Assembly (NCBI GenBank): GCA_023014335.1
Contig: JAECYW010000007.1
Span: 2,852,001-2,916,000, forward strand
DNA length: 64,000 bases
Direction of reading: 5' to 3'
DNA from: Galerina marginata
Lineage: Eukaryota; Basidiomycota; Agaricomycetes; Agaricales; Galerinaceae
Every line of letters begins with the position of its first letter. The stretch's first letter is position 1. The position numbers were made by a program, and so were the translations under genes. The notes under the pieces are model-generated. The model ran no database searches. It was not told where the DNA came from and worked only from the letters and a program-made list of their open reading frames with translations. This document shows, in pieces, positions 12,285 through 22,898 of the stretch.

Positions 12285-12675
12285 ATGGCGATCCCTACTA
12301 CAGCCACCAACAGTCAGGATATGAATGACGGCAGTGTTGTCGACCCAACCATCGACAAGGTATTTTTTCAGCTTCAGTAGGCAGTTGTTAGTGATGATAA
12401 CAAAATGTGCATAGAACCCATCACACTGGCTCGTCCAGCGTGACCCACCGCCCGACATCCACGTTGTCTCCTTCCAAAACCTCGAAATCGGATATGCGAG
12501 CTATGACCCGCCTAAGGGATTTACAGCCGAAGAGCTTGTGGCGTTCGTGGGCGCGAGTGAGTGCTTGAATCTAGAGCAGGCGAAGGCGTTGATTGCGGAG
12601 AGGGAGGAGAAAGGTACATTGAGTATTACCGGGGATGCGAGGTGGGCTGGTCTGGAGGATAAAATGGTGGATTGA
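12285..12675 (+). CDS. Small acidic protein, unknown
   Basis: Two exons, 12285-12359 and 12415-12675, join in phase 0 over a 55-nt intron (GTATTT...ATAG) and give 111 residues. The ATG has a good context (CCAATGG). The protein has a short Thr/Asn-rich start, a beta-like segment with the sequence PDIHVVSFQNLEIGYASYDP, then an acidic helical end with EELVAFVGASECLNLEQAK. No signal peptide or membrane segment. I do not recognise the family, and an additional upstream exon cannot be excluded. Confidence 0.45.
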
Positions 12676-13818
12676 AGTTCTTATGACTATAGCACTTGAA
12701 GTAGTTAAGGTGCAAAGGTCTGGCAAGGTCATTTCAAATAACCGTAACAAGAACCGTGAATACGTCGCGAGAGTAAAAGTAGTGATCAGTCAGTGATAAA
12801 TTATCTCTGCCGTTTTTTTCGAAGGTATGTTATGAACGCGTCGAGGTTGTGGCTTAAAGGTTTTGGAAAGCACAAGGATCGATTCCTTCTTTCATGCATC
12901 AGCGACTATCAACAACCCTCAAAGCTATCGATTTTAAGCACTGCCCCTCTTCCTAATGCAATGGTGGAGAAGATTTTAAGTATTCTGAGCGTGAGGCCTA
13001 ATGTCTCACAAGTAAGTCTCCCGTTGTGACTGATTTGCCTTTAAGTTGAGTCAACGATATGATAAAAGCCATGAAATTCGAACGCGACGGAGTGGATCAA
13101 CTCATGAGTCCCATGATCCGACTTGAGTATGTGACGACAATTGGCATGGACATTGGGTCTTCTTCTACCCTTCTTTGGACCCGCGTTGACTGATTGCTGT
13201 GTAAAATTAAGCTCGAGAGTATTTAAGAGGCTCAAGAATTGAACGAACCATGGCAAAGTATCCCAAGAAGTATCCTCGAGAAAAACGGAGTTGCCATATG
13301 GGGAAATCAGTTCCTCCATATGGCATTGCTTTGAACTTTCGGATGTCGTTTTATTAATAAGGCTAGAAGGATTATTTTTGGGGCGTTGTAGAGCGGCGAC
13401 CGATCTAAAGCTGCCCTCGCTCAACGGTCGTGTAAAAACTCTGGACCCAGGTCAAGAATCGCTGGCTAACAAAGTAGCACCAAAAAGGGAACGAGCGTAT
13501 TTATGTAAGAGTACTATTAGTTCTCGACGAGTTATTTGTAATTGGATAATTAAATACCTTTGACAGCTCCACATTCAATTCAGGTTTTGCATATGCCACT
13601 CAATGTCATTTTCTATTCATCCGTCGTGTATGTCGCTGCGAACTCTCGGATTACAAGTGAGAATGTAGCTACACAGAGTGAAGAATCAAATTACCCATAC
13701 CTACAAGCATGCTGGGCCTGCGGCGCCCGTAGTCTCAAAGGAAGAAACTATGGGGAGTGCGACGCCGACCAAACGCACCTGAAATTTTCGTCTTAAGTAA
13801 TTAGGTAGGCGAATTCAG
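12676..13818. other. Possible gene remnant and spacer
   Basis: A plus-strand frame at about 12829-13012 (ending in a helix with NAMVEKILSILSVRPN) is followed by a donor-like CAAGTAAGT, and a second protein-like frame runs from about 13070 to 13194 (contains MKFERDGVDQLMSPM). The two do not join in frame with the visible acceptor, so this is a low-confidence or decayed gene. The rest shows nothing. Confidence 0.25.
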
Positions 13819-13826
13819 TATAAAAT
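13819..13826 (+). promoter_or_regulatory. Probable TATA box
   Basis: TATAAAAT lies about 145 bases upstream of the start codon of the secreted repeat protein at 13964; the distance leaves room for a roughly 110-base leader. Confidence 0.45.
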
Positions 13827-13963
13827 AGTGGATGAACAAGAAGAAAAATCTTCAGCTGCGCTCTCCAACTTGAATCGTGCTGGTCACATCTCAAGCCAAG
13901 TCTACAAATTCTACATCTCACTCCTCACTCACGTCTAAACCCTCGTACTTTTCAGCGACCATT

Positions 13964-14866
13964 ATGCGTGCCTTCTCTCTTATCGCTTTCGCCGCCATCG
14001 TCCTTGGAGGTGCCTCCGCTCTCACCGTGCCAGCCAAGCAGGTGGCTACTAATAATGTTGAGTGCGTAATTCTTAACGCTCATAACGCCAAAGTACGACT
14101 ATCCAATGGTTCCCAATCATGTAGGCAACTTGAAGCTCGAGAACCTAAAAATCCCATCAAGTTCAGCAAAGGGTCTAAATCGCACATGATTAGGCTCGGG
14201 CTACACAAAAATAGTTTGGATCGCCAGCAGGTGAAAGACTACCACCGTCAAGTCGTCGGTCAAGAGATGAACCATAACGGGGCGTCGTCGGCACAAGTTG
14301 TGTAAGTATCGCAAGCATTCTGGCTAGGAAACATGGCTAATCATATTATTTCAGCCACTTGGCGCATTCAGTCGGATCCGTCGATCCTAAGTTCCACGTC
14401 ACTGCTGGATTCTGGGACGCGAATGACAAGCGGATAAAGAGCTCCTATGGAAATCCTCCGAAGAAGGGCAATCTCCACCACGTCTATGCCGACCATGTTG
14501 ACCCAACGTATGCCCACTACGTGCACCAGGCGGGTGGTCATCTCAGGCGTTCGATTTCAGATCTGGAGTTCGTTGCTTTTTCCTCTCCTTCACTCTCCCA
14601 TCCTTACTCGCCTTCAAATTTAGAGAGTTTGAAAGCCGCGAACCTAGGCAACCAACAAACGGCAGGCATCACCGAGGCCGTTCCCTGAATGACATGGAGT
14701 ACGTGACTTGAACCGTTGACTCATTCTATATTCTGACTTGATCTTCTGCCATGGTAGAGACCTCGAGGAGCGCGAGCCCAGAAATCGCAACAAGTTCGGG
14801 TCAAGCCCTGTCAGGTTCTCAGATCCCAGGAATACCCCGACGACCCGACGCACCAGACACCATTAA
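13964..14866 (+). CDS. Secreted protein with LE-x-REP repeats
   Basis: Five exons, 13964-14061, 14125-14301, 14355-14567, 14624-14698 and 14758-14866, join in frame to give 223 residues. It begins with a strong signal peptide (MRAFSLIAFAAIVLGGASA). A short motif recurs three times: EQLEAREPKN, EEFESREPRQ and EDLEEREPRN. Each copy begins with a Glu codon split GA|G or GA|A by an intron, so introns 1, 3 and 4 are all phase 2 at the same place in the repeat. The central part is His/Lys/Gly-rich with VDPKFHVTAGFWDAND. Because intron 1 is 63 nt and has no stop, retention would also be readable and add 21 residues. I do not recognise the family. Secretion is inferred from the leader; the repeats look like internal exon duplication. 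Confidence 0.65.
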
Positions 14867-14899
14867 GAAAGCGGCGTAGTTTCTGTAGTGAACGATCAA

Positions 14900-16590
14900 C
14901 AAAATATAATTAACGAGTTTGATTATAGTAGGGGTGACTGTCTAACTGTTTTCCATGAAGACACATAGATAGAGTAAACACGTACCAGCTCCCACAGTAA
15001 TCGATGATTTGGACAGCGGTGTCGATACCGAGACCTGAGCCTCCCAACTAATGGTGCTCCTTAACACACACAGACATACGGCGAGTCGGGAGGCCGGCCC
15101 TGCTTTGAAACAATTAAGAAGTGGGCAACGCATTACCCTGACGGTATAAATTCAACGGACGTCTCCTACAAGAGTGGTCGGCCGATAGCTGGAAAGGACT
15201 AAATGAGCCTATAGGTCGAACTTGACAAAAGTGACATACTAGAGTGTTCTTCGTGACTCTGGATGGCGCCGATCACGACGAGCCACTGAGAAGGACGAAT
15301 GTCAGATTTGAGTAGAAAAGAGGAGACATACGAAGAATACAACCTTTATAAAAGCAAGTAGTAAGGAAAGCCGCCTAGAGAGACAGACCAATAGGTTCTC
15401 AACACGAGAAAATTCGGTAGTGCTCTAAAGAAACAAGAAAAAGTAAGTACAGTACTCAGAAAGGGAGAAGCCCGTACCGTGACGCTCAGATATAACGTCC
15501 ATCTCATCCACAACTCAAACTTCGAATGACCGGCTCCACTCTTCCTCCAGCTCAACCGCCAAAGTCGTCGAAGCCAGCTTCCTCGAGCCTCGGGCCGAGC
15601 TTGACAAAATGCATGCAGGGTTTCTTGAGGTACGCAAAGGGTTGGTCACCATAGTATCAGTCGACGAGTCGGAGAGCAGCTCTGAAAGGCGGAGGCTCAG
15701 TTGCCAGTTACATCAAACCCGGACGTCGTTAGACTATATGAGGAGGGTTGACAAGGAACAACCGAAAGAGAACAAAGTCAGATGTGGCTAGAAGGACAGG
15801 AAAAGAAAGAGCGTACCTGAATTATTTAAAATTTTAAAACAAGCGGAATGAAACCAGGCGGGTGTCAGCCATTAGGGCGCTGAGGACTGACGGCTTGTAG
15901 AAGATAAAAGTAAGCATCATGTTTGCCGATACGATGAAGATGAAAGTAGTCCCTACCACGGCGGTGACGTATCGCGTTGAATTCTTCTGTAGGAGGCTGG
16001 AACTCGACAGGACTAGTTGGGCCGTCATCATCCTCAGCCAAAAGGGGGAAATCGTTGGGGCGAGGTTCATCAAAGGAGCCGCCAGTGTTTCTGACGTCGA
16101 TGATGGTGCTTCATCGCATGTGTAGGAATCATCCTCCGAGAAAACGTAAGGAACAAAGGCGATATGACCTGTCGTATGATGCGATTGAGGGCAACTGTCA
16201 AGCTTGAAGCCTCGCTAGAGTTGATTGCTAGTCTTGACCTCGCTGCTAATTGCTGGGGTTATCTTCCTCCAGATTTCCAAGGAAGGCTTCTCATTATTGA
16301 CGAAACAAAACTTCGGGTGTATTCCCTACGATTCACGGCATCAGCTCAGGCCGTCTAGGAATAATTGACATACCTACACTCTTTATAGCAATCCGAGTTG
16401 AGACCAGAACCGTTTCATCACGTAGTTGACTGAGCGACAATCAACCACAGGCATTGAAACGAGGATAAATGGAAATGGTAGAGATAAAACCTCCTTTGGC
16501 ACCAGAAAAGCACCGGTTGACGATGGAACTGGATCGTCGAACTGTCGATGGAAATCTGTGGCAATTTGGGACATCAGTTTCTCAATCCCT
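14900..16590 (-). pseudogene. Decayed minus-strand gene(s)
   Basis: Read on the minus strand, several stretches look like coding sequence but cannot be joined without a break. From about 16586: MSQIATDFHRQFDD, later exon-like pieces (one with LRDETVLVSTRIAIK, one with SSEASSLTVALNRIIRQ), then a piece with two competing frames, one containing DDDGPTSPVEFQPPTEEF and the other a hydrophobic helix TAVVGTTFIFIVSANMMLTF. Further down, near 15500-15640, a frame with AYLKKPCMHFVKLGPRLEE is interrupted by a stop. Splice-like sites are present. I read this as one or two genes that have lost the frame, possibly once a single-pass membrane protein. Function unknown. Confidence 0.38.
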
Positions 16591-17238
16591 AGGTCAGGAT
16601 AAGGAAAAGCGAATATACCTCGTCGACTAACGGTATAACGGGTTAATTGTATGAGGACATCCTACTACTTTTTGCATCGATTATCTAACTTGAATGATCT
16701 TGATAGATAGAAGTTAATGCAGACGCATTTTTCGCGTCGTTGGCTGGCTGGGAGGCCCCAGCTACTGGTGGACACTGGAAACACGCTAGTGGACGTCCAA
16801 AGTTCAAATAACCCTCGAAGGACGGAACGAGCATGAAAACAAAGCAGTTTGACGCGTCTAATACAGGTCGTTGGAAGCTGAGCGCTGAGCAGTAATGGCG
16901 GAAGAGAAGGACGAGAATTGGTGACTCGAGTTATGTTATTATATAATTTACGAGGTATTACATAAGGTACTTCCATGGTCTCCTCTTGCGATGTGCAGGT
17001 TGCTTTCAATTCACTGCAGTCCTTATCCTACCCACGGCTTGTTCGTTCCCATTCTCTAAGTTCTGTTTGGTGCCTCAGGGTTCCGACGTTAATAAAATGC
17101 TGCGGATCCAAAGAATTGCTGCTCTGGAGTCTGGGCCAGGCGGTGGAGTATCTTCGAATCCAAACATGAACCCCACGGCTGTGCCAATGTCCACCTTGTG
17201 GCTCCACTGCTGTCTTTCTGTTATCGACATCATTCATC
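16591..17238. other. Intergenic
   Basis: Short spacer holding the promoter of the PLAC8 gene. Frames at 16665-17009 (minus) and 16986-17303 (plus) have no domain and partly overlap the PLAC8 exon. Confidence 0.4.
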
Positions 17239-17876
17239 ATGGCGCACACTCAGCCCACAGCGAACCCTGGCATGACCCTCAACGGTGGCAACCGCAACGT
17301 TAAAAACCTTCCCGTCAGCGCTGACGGGCGCGAATGGAGCGAAGGTCTATTCGGGTGCTTTGGCGATGCCGGAACATGTGAGTCGTCGAAGGTCGCTTCT
17401 AAAAAATGTGTCGATACTGACGTCGACACCAACCCAATTTTACAGGTATCCTCGCCTGCTTCTGCCCATGCATTGTCTACAACAACATCAAGCACCGTTA
17501 CACGCGCCTCACCACCACGGGCTCCCCCTACCCCCACCGAGCCGAACGTGGAGGCATTTTGGGCCCCGACTGCCTGACCCATGCACTCATATCCACTTGC
17601 TGCTTCTCCCCCGTGCTGCAGGTGTGCTGTTCTTCTTTTATATTTTGCTCTCGCTGAAGTATGTTCGATGTACTCTAGGCGTGGCAACGCAAGAGCATCA
17701 GGCGGCACTACAACATCAAGGGGGGAGACACGGAAGACTGCTGCACCGCGCTCTGTTGTGGTGCCTGCGAGCTTACACAGGAATCTCGTGAGCTCGAGCT
17801 GGAAGAGCGGCGTTTGGGCTTGGGCTCAGGGTACCGAGGCGAGGAATATGTGATGCTTGGTTCGGAGGCGAGATAA
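17239..17876 (+). CDS. PLAC8 family cysteine-rich protein
   Basis: Three exons, 17239-17377, 17446-17621 and 17679-17876, join cleanly to 170 residues. The PLAC8 domain fills most of it: the N-terminal REWSEGLFGCFGDAGTC leads into CILACFCPCIVYNNIKHR (from residue 47), a hydrophobic Cys-rich span, and the C-terminal CCTALCCGACELTQESREL (from residue 126), the family's two signature blocks. Related fungal and plant proteins (for example plant cadmium-resistance and fruit-weight proteins) sit in the plasma membrane and affect metal resistance or cell size; which applies here is not known. The length is typical and the gene appears intact. Confidence 0.92.
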
Positions 17877-18888
17877 CCCACCTTTTGTCGATTTATGGAT
17901 GTGAGTTTGCTCTCCTCCTGAGCAACAATTCGATACTAATCGCGAATAAAGTTTTGTATTTTTTTAGCTTCATTGCAAGCTCCCGGTCGTTTGTCTCCTC
18001 GTACAGTTAATTATGATCCCGGACAAGTTACTCGAATAGCACGAACCTTAAAATCGCTGCTGCTCCCTCGATGACGTCTACAGATGAAGCATAAAACGAC
18101 TTAAAAAACAAGTCTCTATATGTGTACTTGTATACGCCTTTATACGTACTTCAACGCTGATGTTTCCAATCCATCCGACGCCTACGATTATGTACTCGAG
18201 GAATCGGCACAGTCCATCAGTTCTTGTAACTTCAACAAGCCCGCCTTCGGTACAATCCGCCTTGGGTCCCACTATAGATTATGGCGAATGCTAATGCCAA
18301 GAAAACCTGTATCACCGCAAGACTACGAACTCCAAACTCAATCAGATAAACTCTGGAGTATCACCATCATGATGACTGTGTCTTCGGTGTGATCTCGGAC
18401 GGCTTTTAGCCTTGTATGTCGGCCTCGGTCCTTGGTGCATTCTGCTTCTGTGTGGATAATCGGCGTGCTGGGCTTTCTGCCTCCACATCCAGTTTACCTG
18501 CGTCTATTATAGCATCAGGCCTTCGCTGACCCGTATGTTCTTCTCCGTGCCCAGCTCCCCCGCTCACACAATAAACGCCAGTTCCTCCCCAGATACATTC
18601 AGCAAGGATCTATCGCTCTCTTATTTGTACCACTTTACCCGGCTCCCAAGATGCCTTTGTAAAGGCTCGCGGATAGCTCTTGAAGTCTAAATATACCGCG
18701 TCAATGTCGCCATGCGCCAGTGCCGTAGTTTCGACTTCTGACTCGATCGACTCGCGTGACCTCCTTTCGACAAATCTTAAAAGTTGAACTATCGCTCGTA
18801 CTCTCTGTTCCTCTACCCTTTCTTAATCGTTCGATTGCCAACACACCCCTCGTACTCTTGATCTTCCCTAAATTTCCAATACAATACA
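17877..18888. other. Intergenic
   Basis: About 1 kb; pyrimidine-rich toward the right end, as expected of a fungal promoter and leader for the FHA gene. No separate gene is supported. Confidence 0.4.
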
Positions 18889-19407
18889 ATGTCGACCCTC
18901 TTCTTCTATCCACCCCCAAACCCAGCCGAGCCTTGGGCACCAAAGCAAATCGCCAACAGCAAAGTCCCCACCAAAATCGGCAGAGACTGTGGAGACAACA
19001 TCCCCGCGGCGCATAACGGGTTCTTCCCCTCGAACACGATGAGCCGCGCGCACGCGGAGGTGTGGGCAGAGGACGGGAAGGTTTGTATTTTATTGCATCT
19101 CTCTACTCTAGATTGTGGATTGCTTATGCTGATATGGGCAAGTAGGTGTATATTAAAGATACGAAGAGCTTCAACGGGACGTACGTCAACGGCAAACGCC
19201 TCTCTCCAGAACGCGAGGAGTCTGGGCCGTTTGAGCTCAAGAGTGATGATACTATCGTGCGTATCCGTCTTCTTCCCTCAATTGCACCACAACTTATTTA
19301 TTTATTTTATCTGTTCATAGGAATTCGGCATCGACGTCTTCGACGACGAAAAGAAAAACATCCTCCATCCCAAGATCACCGCGCGCGTTGTGGTCGGACA
19401 TGCTTAG
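18889..19407 (+). CDS. Stand-alone FHA domain protein (SLMAP/Far9-Far10/Vps64-like)
   Basis: Three exons, 18889-19080, 19146-19256 and 19321-19407, give 129 residues. Nearly the whole protein is a forkhead-associated domain, which binds phosphothreonine peptides: G31-R32 on the first loop, S52-R53-x-H55 on the second, N74-G75 and N79-G80 after it. The flanking sequence (opening with FFYPPPNPAEPW, insertion with NGFFPSN before the SRAH motif, and the strand with PFELKSDDTIEFGIDV) resembles the FHA of the STRIPAK-associated SLMAP/Far9/Far10/Vps64 group. Those proteins continue into a coiled coil and a membrane tail anchor; this one stops right after the domain (ending VVVGHA), so it is either a truncated paralogue or a domain-only regulator. 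Confidence 0.88.
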
Positions 19408-20230
19408 ATCGGTTAAAGGCCGGGTATGAAGAAACGACTTGAATTTTTGAATATAACTCGACAGAAGATTTATTTAAATACATGTAACTATATATTATCC
19501 ATCCTACTCACGAAATTTACGATGCTTTTGAATATGTATTATTCATTACGCAGGATAATTCGTATCCCTCGACTTGCATTTGATGGTTTCCGACGTTCCC
19601 CAATCAACATTAAATCCTGCCTCACGCTCGGTCGGGATGTACTTCGATGCAATCATCTGTTGAAAACCGACTGACTCGGCTCACTTCACCAATTGCAACG
19701 CTTTTCCACCGTTTGCTATTCTTTCTTCACCTTGTAAGCGCAGCACCATGTACTTATATATCGATCACCTCTATTCACTTCTAGACTCGCTGATCTCTTC
19801 TTTCTTCGTTATGATGTCGTAGATTGATGATAAATTGATGACGGTCATACCAATCCGGCATTATTACCAGCGTACTTGTCTTGTCGAAGATTGGAATATC
19901 AATTGTGGGTCAACTCAGCAGGATAAGCATCACCCAGCTGGAAGCATCTTTTTTGAGAAAATCAGCCCACGACGAGAATAGGGCACGAAACAATAAAACT
20001 GGGAAGATCATGTCACGCCTGTGTTTCCGGATAGCGTTGCTTGGCGAATTCGATGGCGTCTGCGTCGCTGATCAGAATGAGACTACCAGAAAACGAGCAT
20101 GAGCGCTTCTATCAGTTCGGCTCAACAGCACCCTTTTGATCATCTGACTGGCCCACAACAACCGTCCGTGGGCTTTCTTGTGGGCTATAAGGGCGGATGG
20201 TTTTGGTAAAAATTATTATTGACCATCTTC
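19408..20230. other. Promoter region of DUF6533 gene
   Basis: No coding gene supported. The stretch around 19780-19870 (ACTTCTAGACTCGCTGATCT...) recurs in diverged form at about 22070-22165, which marks it as the upstream part of a tandem duplication of the DUF6533 gene. Confidence 0.5.
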
Positions 20231-21961
20231 ATGTCCGACCTTGCTCCTGCCATATTACAGGATTATCAGAACGTCCAACTTGTGGTGTGCACCAGACGTA
20301 TGTCCTTGGCTTTACCCTTCATGTCTACCTTCTGAGCCGTACACCACTAGTGGCTTCTATCGTCATTATTATTTATGACCACCGTGAGCTTCATAACCCT
20401 TGGGCTCTTAAACACAATCTCATTCACGATATTAGTCGTAACATTTGATAGCGAGGTCGGTCGTCTACCCATTATCTCGCATTATTATCTCTCATAATGG
20501 CATCTAAGGTCAAGCTAATTTGGGTGCGTAGATTGAATTTCTGCTCCAGTCAGGCCCGCTTGATATTGGATTTAGTTTAGCGAGTGGACCCTTGCAAAGA
20601 TTCTCTTCTTGACAGTGCGTTGATAGCACTTTCTTCGTATATTCGTCATTTATCGTATCGTCGCTTTAGAATCGGTATTTCGCACTGTCTGCGGCCATGT
20701 AATTAATCCTTTCCCTGTCCTGATGAATTAACTAAACCGGCTGGCCGCTGATAGTTTTAGCAATTACGGTATGGGTTCAACTTCGCTATAATATACCTAG
20801 ACGCTCAAAATTCCATAACCAGTATTTTTCACTCCCTACCTTACCAACGAGGTGAGCATAGACCACAATTGGCTTACCCGCCACTAACTTTAAAATCTGC
20901 AGATGTGCGTCAATGGCATAATTATTCAGAAACCAAGAGCTAATGCCCATATTTTATCTCTATTTTTGTAGGTGTAAGAATCCCATTTTCTGACAATGTA
21001 TATGCTAGCCAATAGTTGTACTTATCTAGGCTCTCGTTTCTTTCAATACGAAGGATGGGCTGGATTACTTGCATGCATGCTCGCGGAAGGTTGTGAACTT
21101 GGTTGTTGACTGAATTTTGATATAAGAATGTGCTGATGATTTCTACAGCAATCCTGTTACTGCGACTCCGCGCCATTTACTTAATGGAGAGGAGACTTTT
21201 TATTACAATTGTTATGTTCTATCTCGCATGCTCAACAATTTCTGCGTGGATAATGGGAACTGGTTTGCCCATACTTATCGCGAGTAAGGAGCCATTTTTA
21301 TTGGCCAGGAGGCAGCTCACAGACGGGAACTGCAGCCACCTCTCCGCTCCCGACACCAGTCGGTCTTTTCTGCAGCACTCGTACATTCCCTCCTCATTTT
21401 TATTCATTCTGGATTCCGATGCTTTCCTGCGAGATTGTGCTGTGCACTCTTGCTGTTGTCCCAGGAATTCGTTCTTTCCACGCCGACGGCTCAATATTTC
21501 GCCGTGGGCTCAGCCTCATCGTTATCCTGACCCGGGACTCAGTGATGTATTTCCTAGGGTACGCAGCCATTCTCCAGGATCCCGGTATTATTATTCAATT
21601 TAACATTTAACATTTAATCAGGGTCGGTGTTGTGTATCTCATTTGCTTGGTCGTCTGGATTACGGAACCGGTAAATCTTATTCGCATTGTCTATACATAC
21701 ATATTAACGATGACCATGTTTGTGAAGAACACCTTTACTGAGGCTCCTACTGGATTTTCTATTGCCCTATCTTGCGCCCTTGGAAGTCGATTAATTCTCA
21801 ACATTCGTGAAGCGGTAACCATCAACAGGAGCTTAGAAATTCCAAGTTATTTCTCCCAGGAGGTTCACGCCCTCGACACAGGCATCGGAACTGGTCTAAA
21901 TACAGCGACAAGAACTGGTGAAGCCCTTGACACCAATGTAAACGATGCTTCTAGTAGGTAA
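20231..21961 (+). CDS. DUF6533 seven-helix membrane protein, intact copy
   Basis: Twelve exons give 310 residues with every phase matching: 20231-20297, 20351-20383, 20436-20455, 20509-20523, 20576-20614, 20670-20698, 20823-20851, 21030-21089, 21149-21283, 21336-21558, 21622-21670, 21728-21961. The start MSDLAPAILQDYQNVQL aligns with the starts of the paralogues at 49288 and 61510. The DUF6533 core reads IIIYDHLVTFDSEVKLIW, followed by NRYFALSA, then about six hydrophobic helices (for example LLLRLRAIYLMERRL, FWIPMLSCEIVLCTLAVV, YLICLVVWITEP) and a polar C-terminal tail after GSRLILNIREA. The family is a large, uncharacterised set of basidiomycete membrane proteins with a receptor-like topology. 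Two exons are only 15 and 20 nt. The intron before exon 8 is long (178 nt). Confidence 0.83.
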
Positions 21962-22060
21962 CCTTTCCTCATTGAACACCCCCAACATCCTACTTCTTTT
22001 CCTTTCCCGTCGTAAAGTCACAGTTGGCGTGGTGGTATTTCAAATTGGGCGACACTTATA
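21955..22060 (+). pseudogene. F-box protein tail fragment
   Basis: Immediately after the DUF6533 stop, a short stretch resembles the end of the F-box gene at 22899-24624: the local frame reads NILLLFLSRRKVTVGVVV where the intact gene has NTLLLFLSRRKVAGVPVGV. The nucleotide match with about 24380-24470 is obvious by eye. No other part of an F-box gene is present here, so it is an isolated fragment. Confidence 0.65.
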
Positions 22061-22069
22061 TCACGATCG

Positions 22070-22440
22070 CCGTCATTCACTTCTGGATTCACTCATCTCT
22101 TTTTTCTCCGTTGTCATGATGTCGTGAATTGGTCTTGAATTGAATGACGGTCTCACAAACCGATCTTATATGCATTGTCCATAAGTATTGACGATGGCCA
22201 TAGTTGTAGAAGAGCTCCTTGACAGTTGCCTCTTCCGGATTTTCTATTGCCCTTTCTTGCACGCTTGGAAGTCGGCTAATTTTCTTTCTCAACATTCGTG
22301 AAGCAGCTACCATCGACAGGAGCTTGGAAATCCCAAGTTATTTCTCCCAGGAAATTCACGCCTGTGTGTCAGGCAGCAGAACTGTTCTGGTTACCGCGAC
22401 ATAAATTGGGGAAGCCTTTGACAAGAATTCAAATAACGCT
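22070..22440 (+). pseudogene. Internally deleted DUF6533 copy
   Basis: The left part (22070-22165) matches the region upstream of the intact DUF6533 gene (19780-19870); the right part (about 22165-22404) matches its last intron and last exon (21690-21900), reading SGFSIALSCTLGSRL and SLEIPSYFSQEIHA. About 1.8 kb between these points, including exons 1-11, is missing. The frame ends early at 22404. It cannot make a functional protein. Confidence 0.75.
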
Positions 22441-22898
22441 GCATCTCTATGAATCAGAACACAAAAACAAAGCATCTAAATTTATGAAAATGTACATTAA
22501 TATAGCTCATCTCCGGCTTCCCGCGGATTTATCAGGTAAGAGACACAGCCATCCAGAAATACTACGTGGGCGATCTCTCGCCGTCCCGCTGTTTCTTCTT
22601 ACCACCACCGTCAATCACGAGCTGCGGAGAGATTGCGGAAACGACGCTGTCAGCGCACTTTTTCATCAAATGAGACACAAAGAAAGGACCCCGACTTACT
22701 CAATTCCCCATCAGTAGTTTCACAATTTACTTTTTTTGGCTTGGGCAAGCGAAAAAAAGCGAAAAAAAGCGCGAAAGCAAAAAGTTAAACAATCCGCGTC
22801 CCCTTTCCAGAAAAGCGACCCTGATGGACCCTGGCAACTAACAATTGGATCAGTAATTTCGAGAAGATTCTATTGATTTCCCCAACTTTTTTGCCTTT
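22441..22898. other. Spacer with GC-poor AAAAAAGCG repeats
   Basis: No gene supported. Near 22750-22785 and 22905-22945 the sequence repeats short units of the type GCGAAAAAAA and AAAAAGGG, just before the F-box reading frame, where a start codon would be expected. Confidence 0.45.

Noticed and set aside
13041..13424. Minus-strand frame of 127 codons
   Set aside because: No recognisable domain and overlaps a more natural plus-strand piece; kept only as part of a possible remnant region.
17250..17708. Minus-strand open frame of 152 codons
   Set aside because: Antisense shadow of the PLAC8 gene; no domain of its own.
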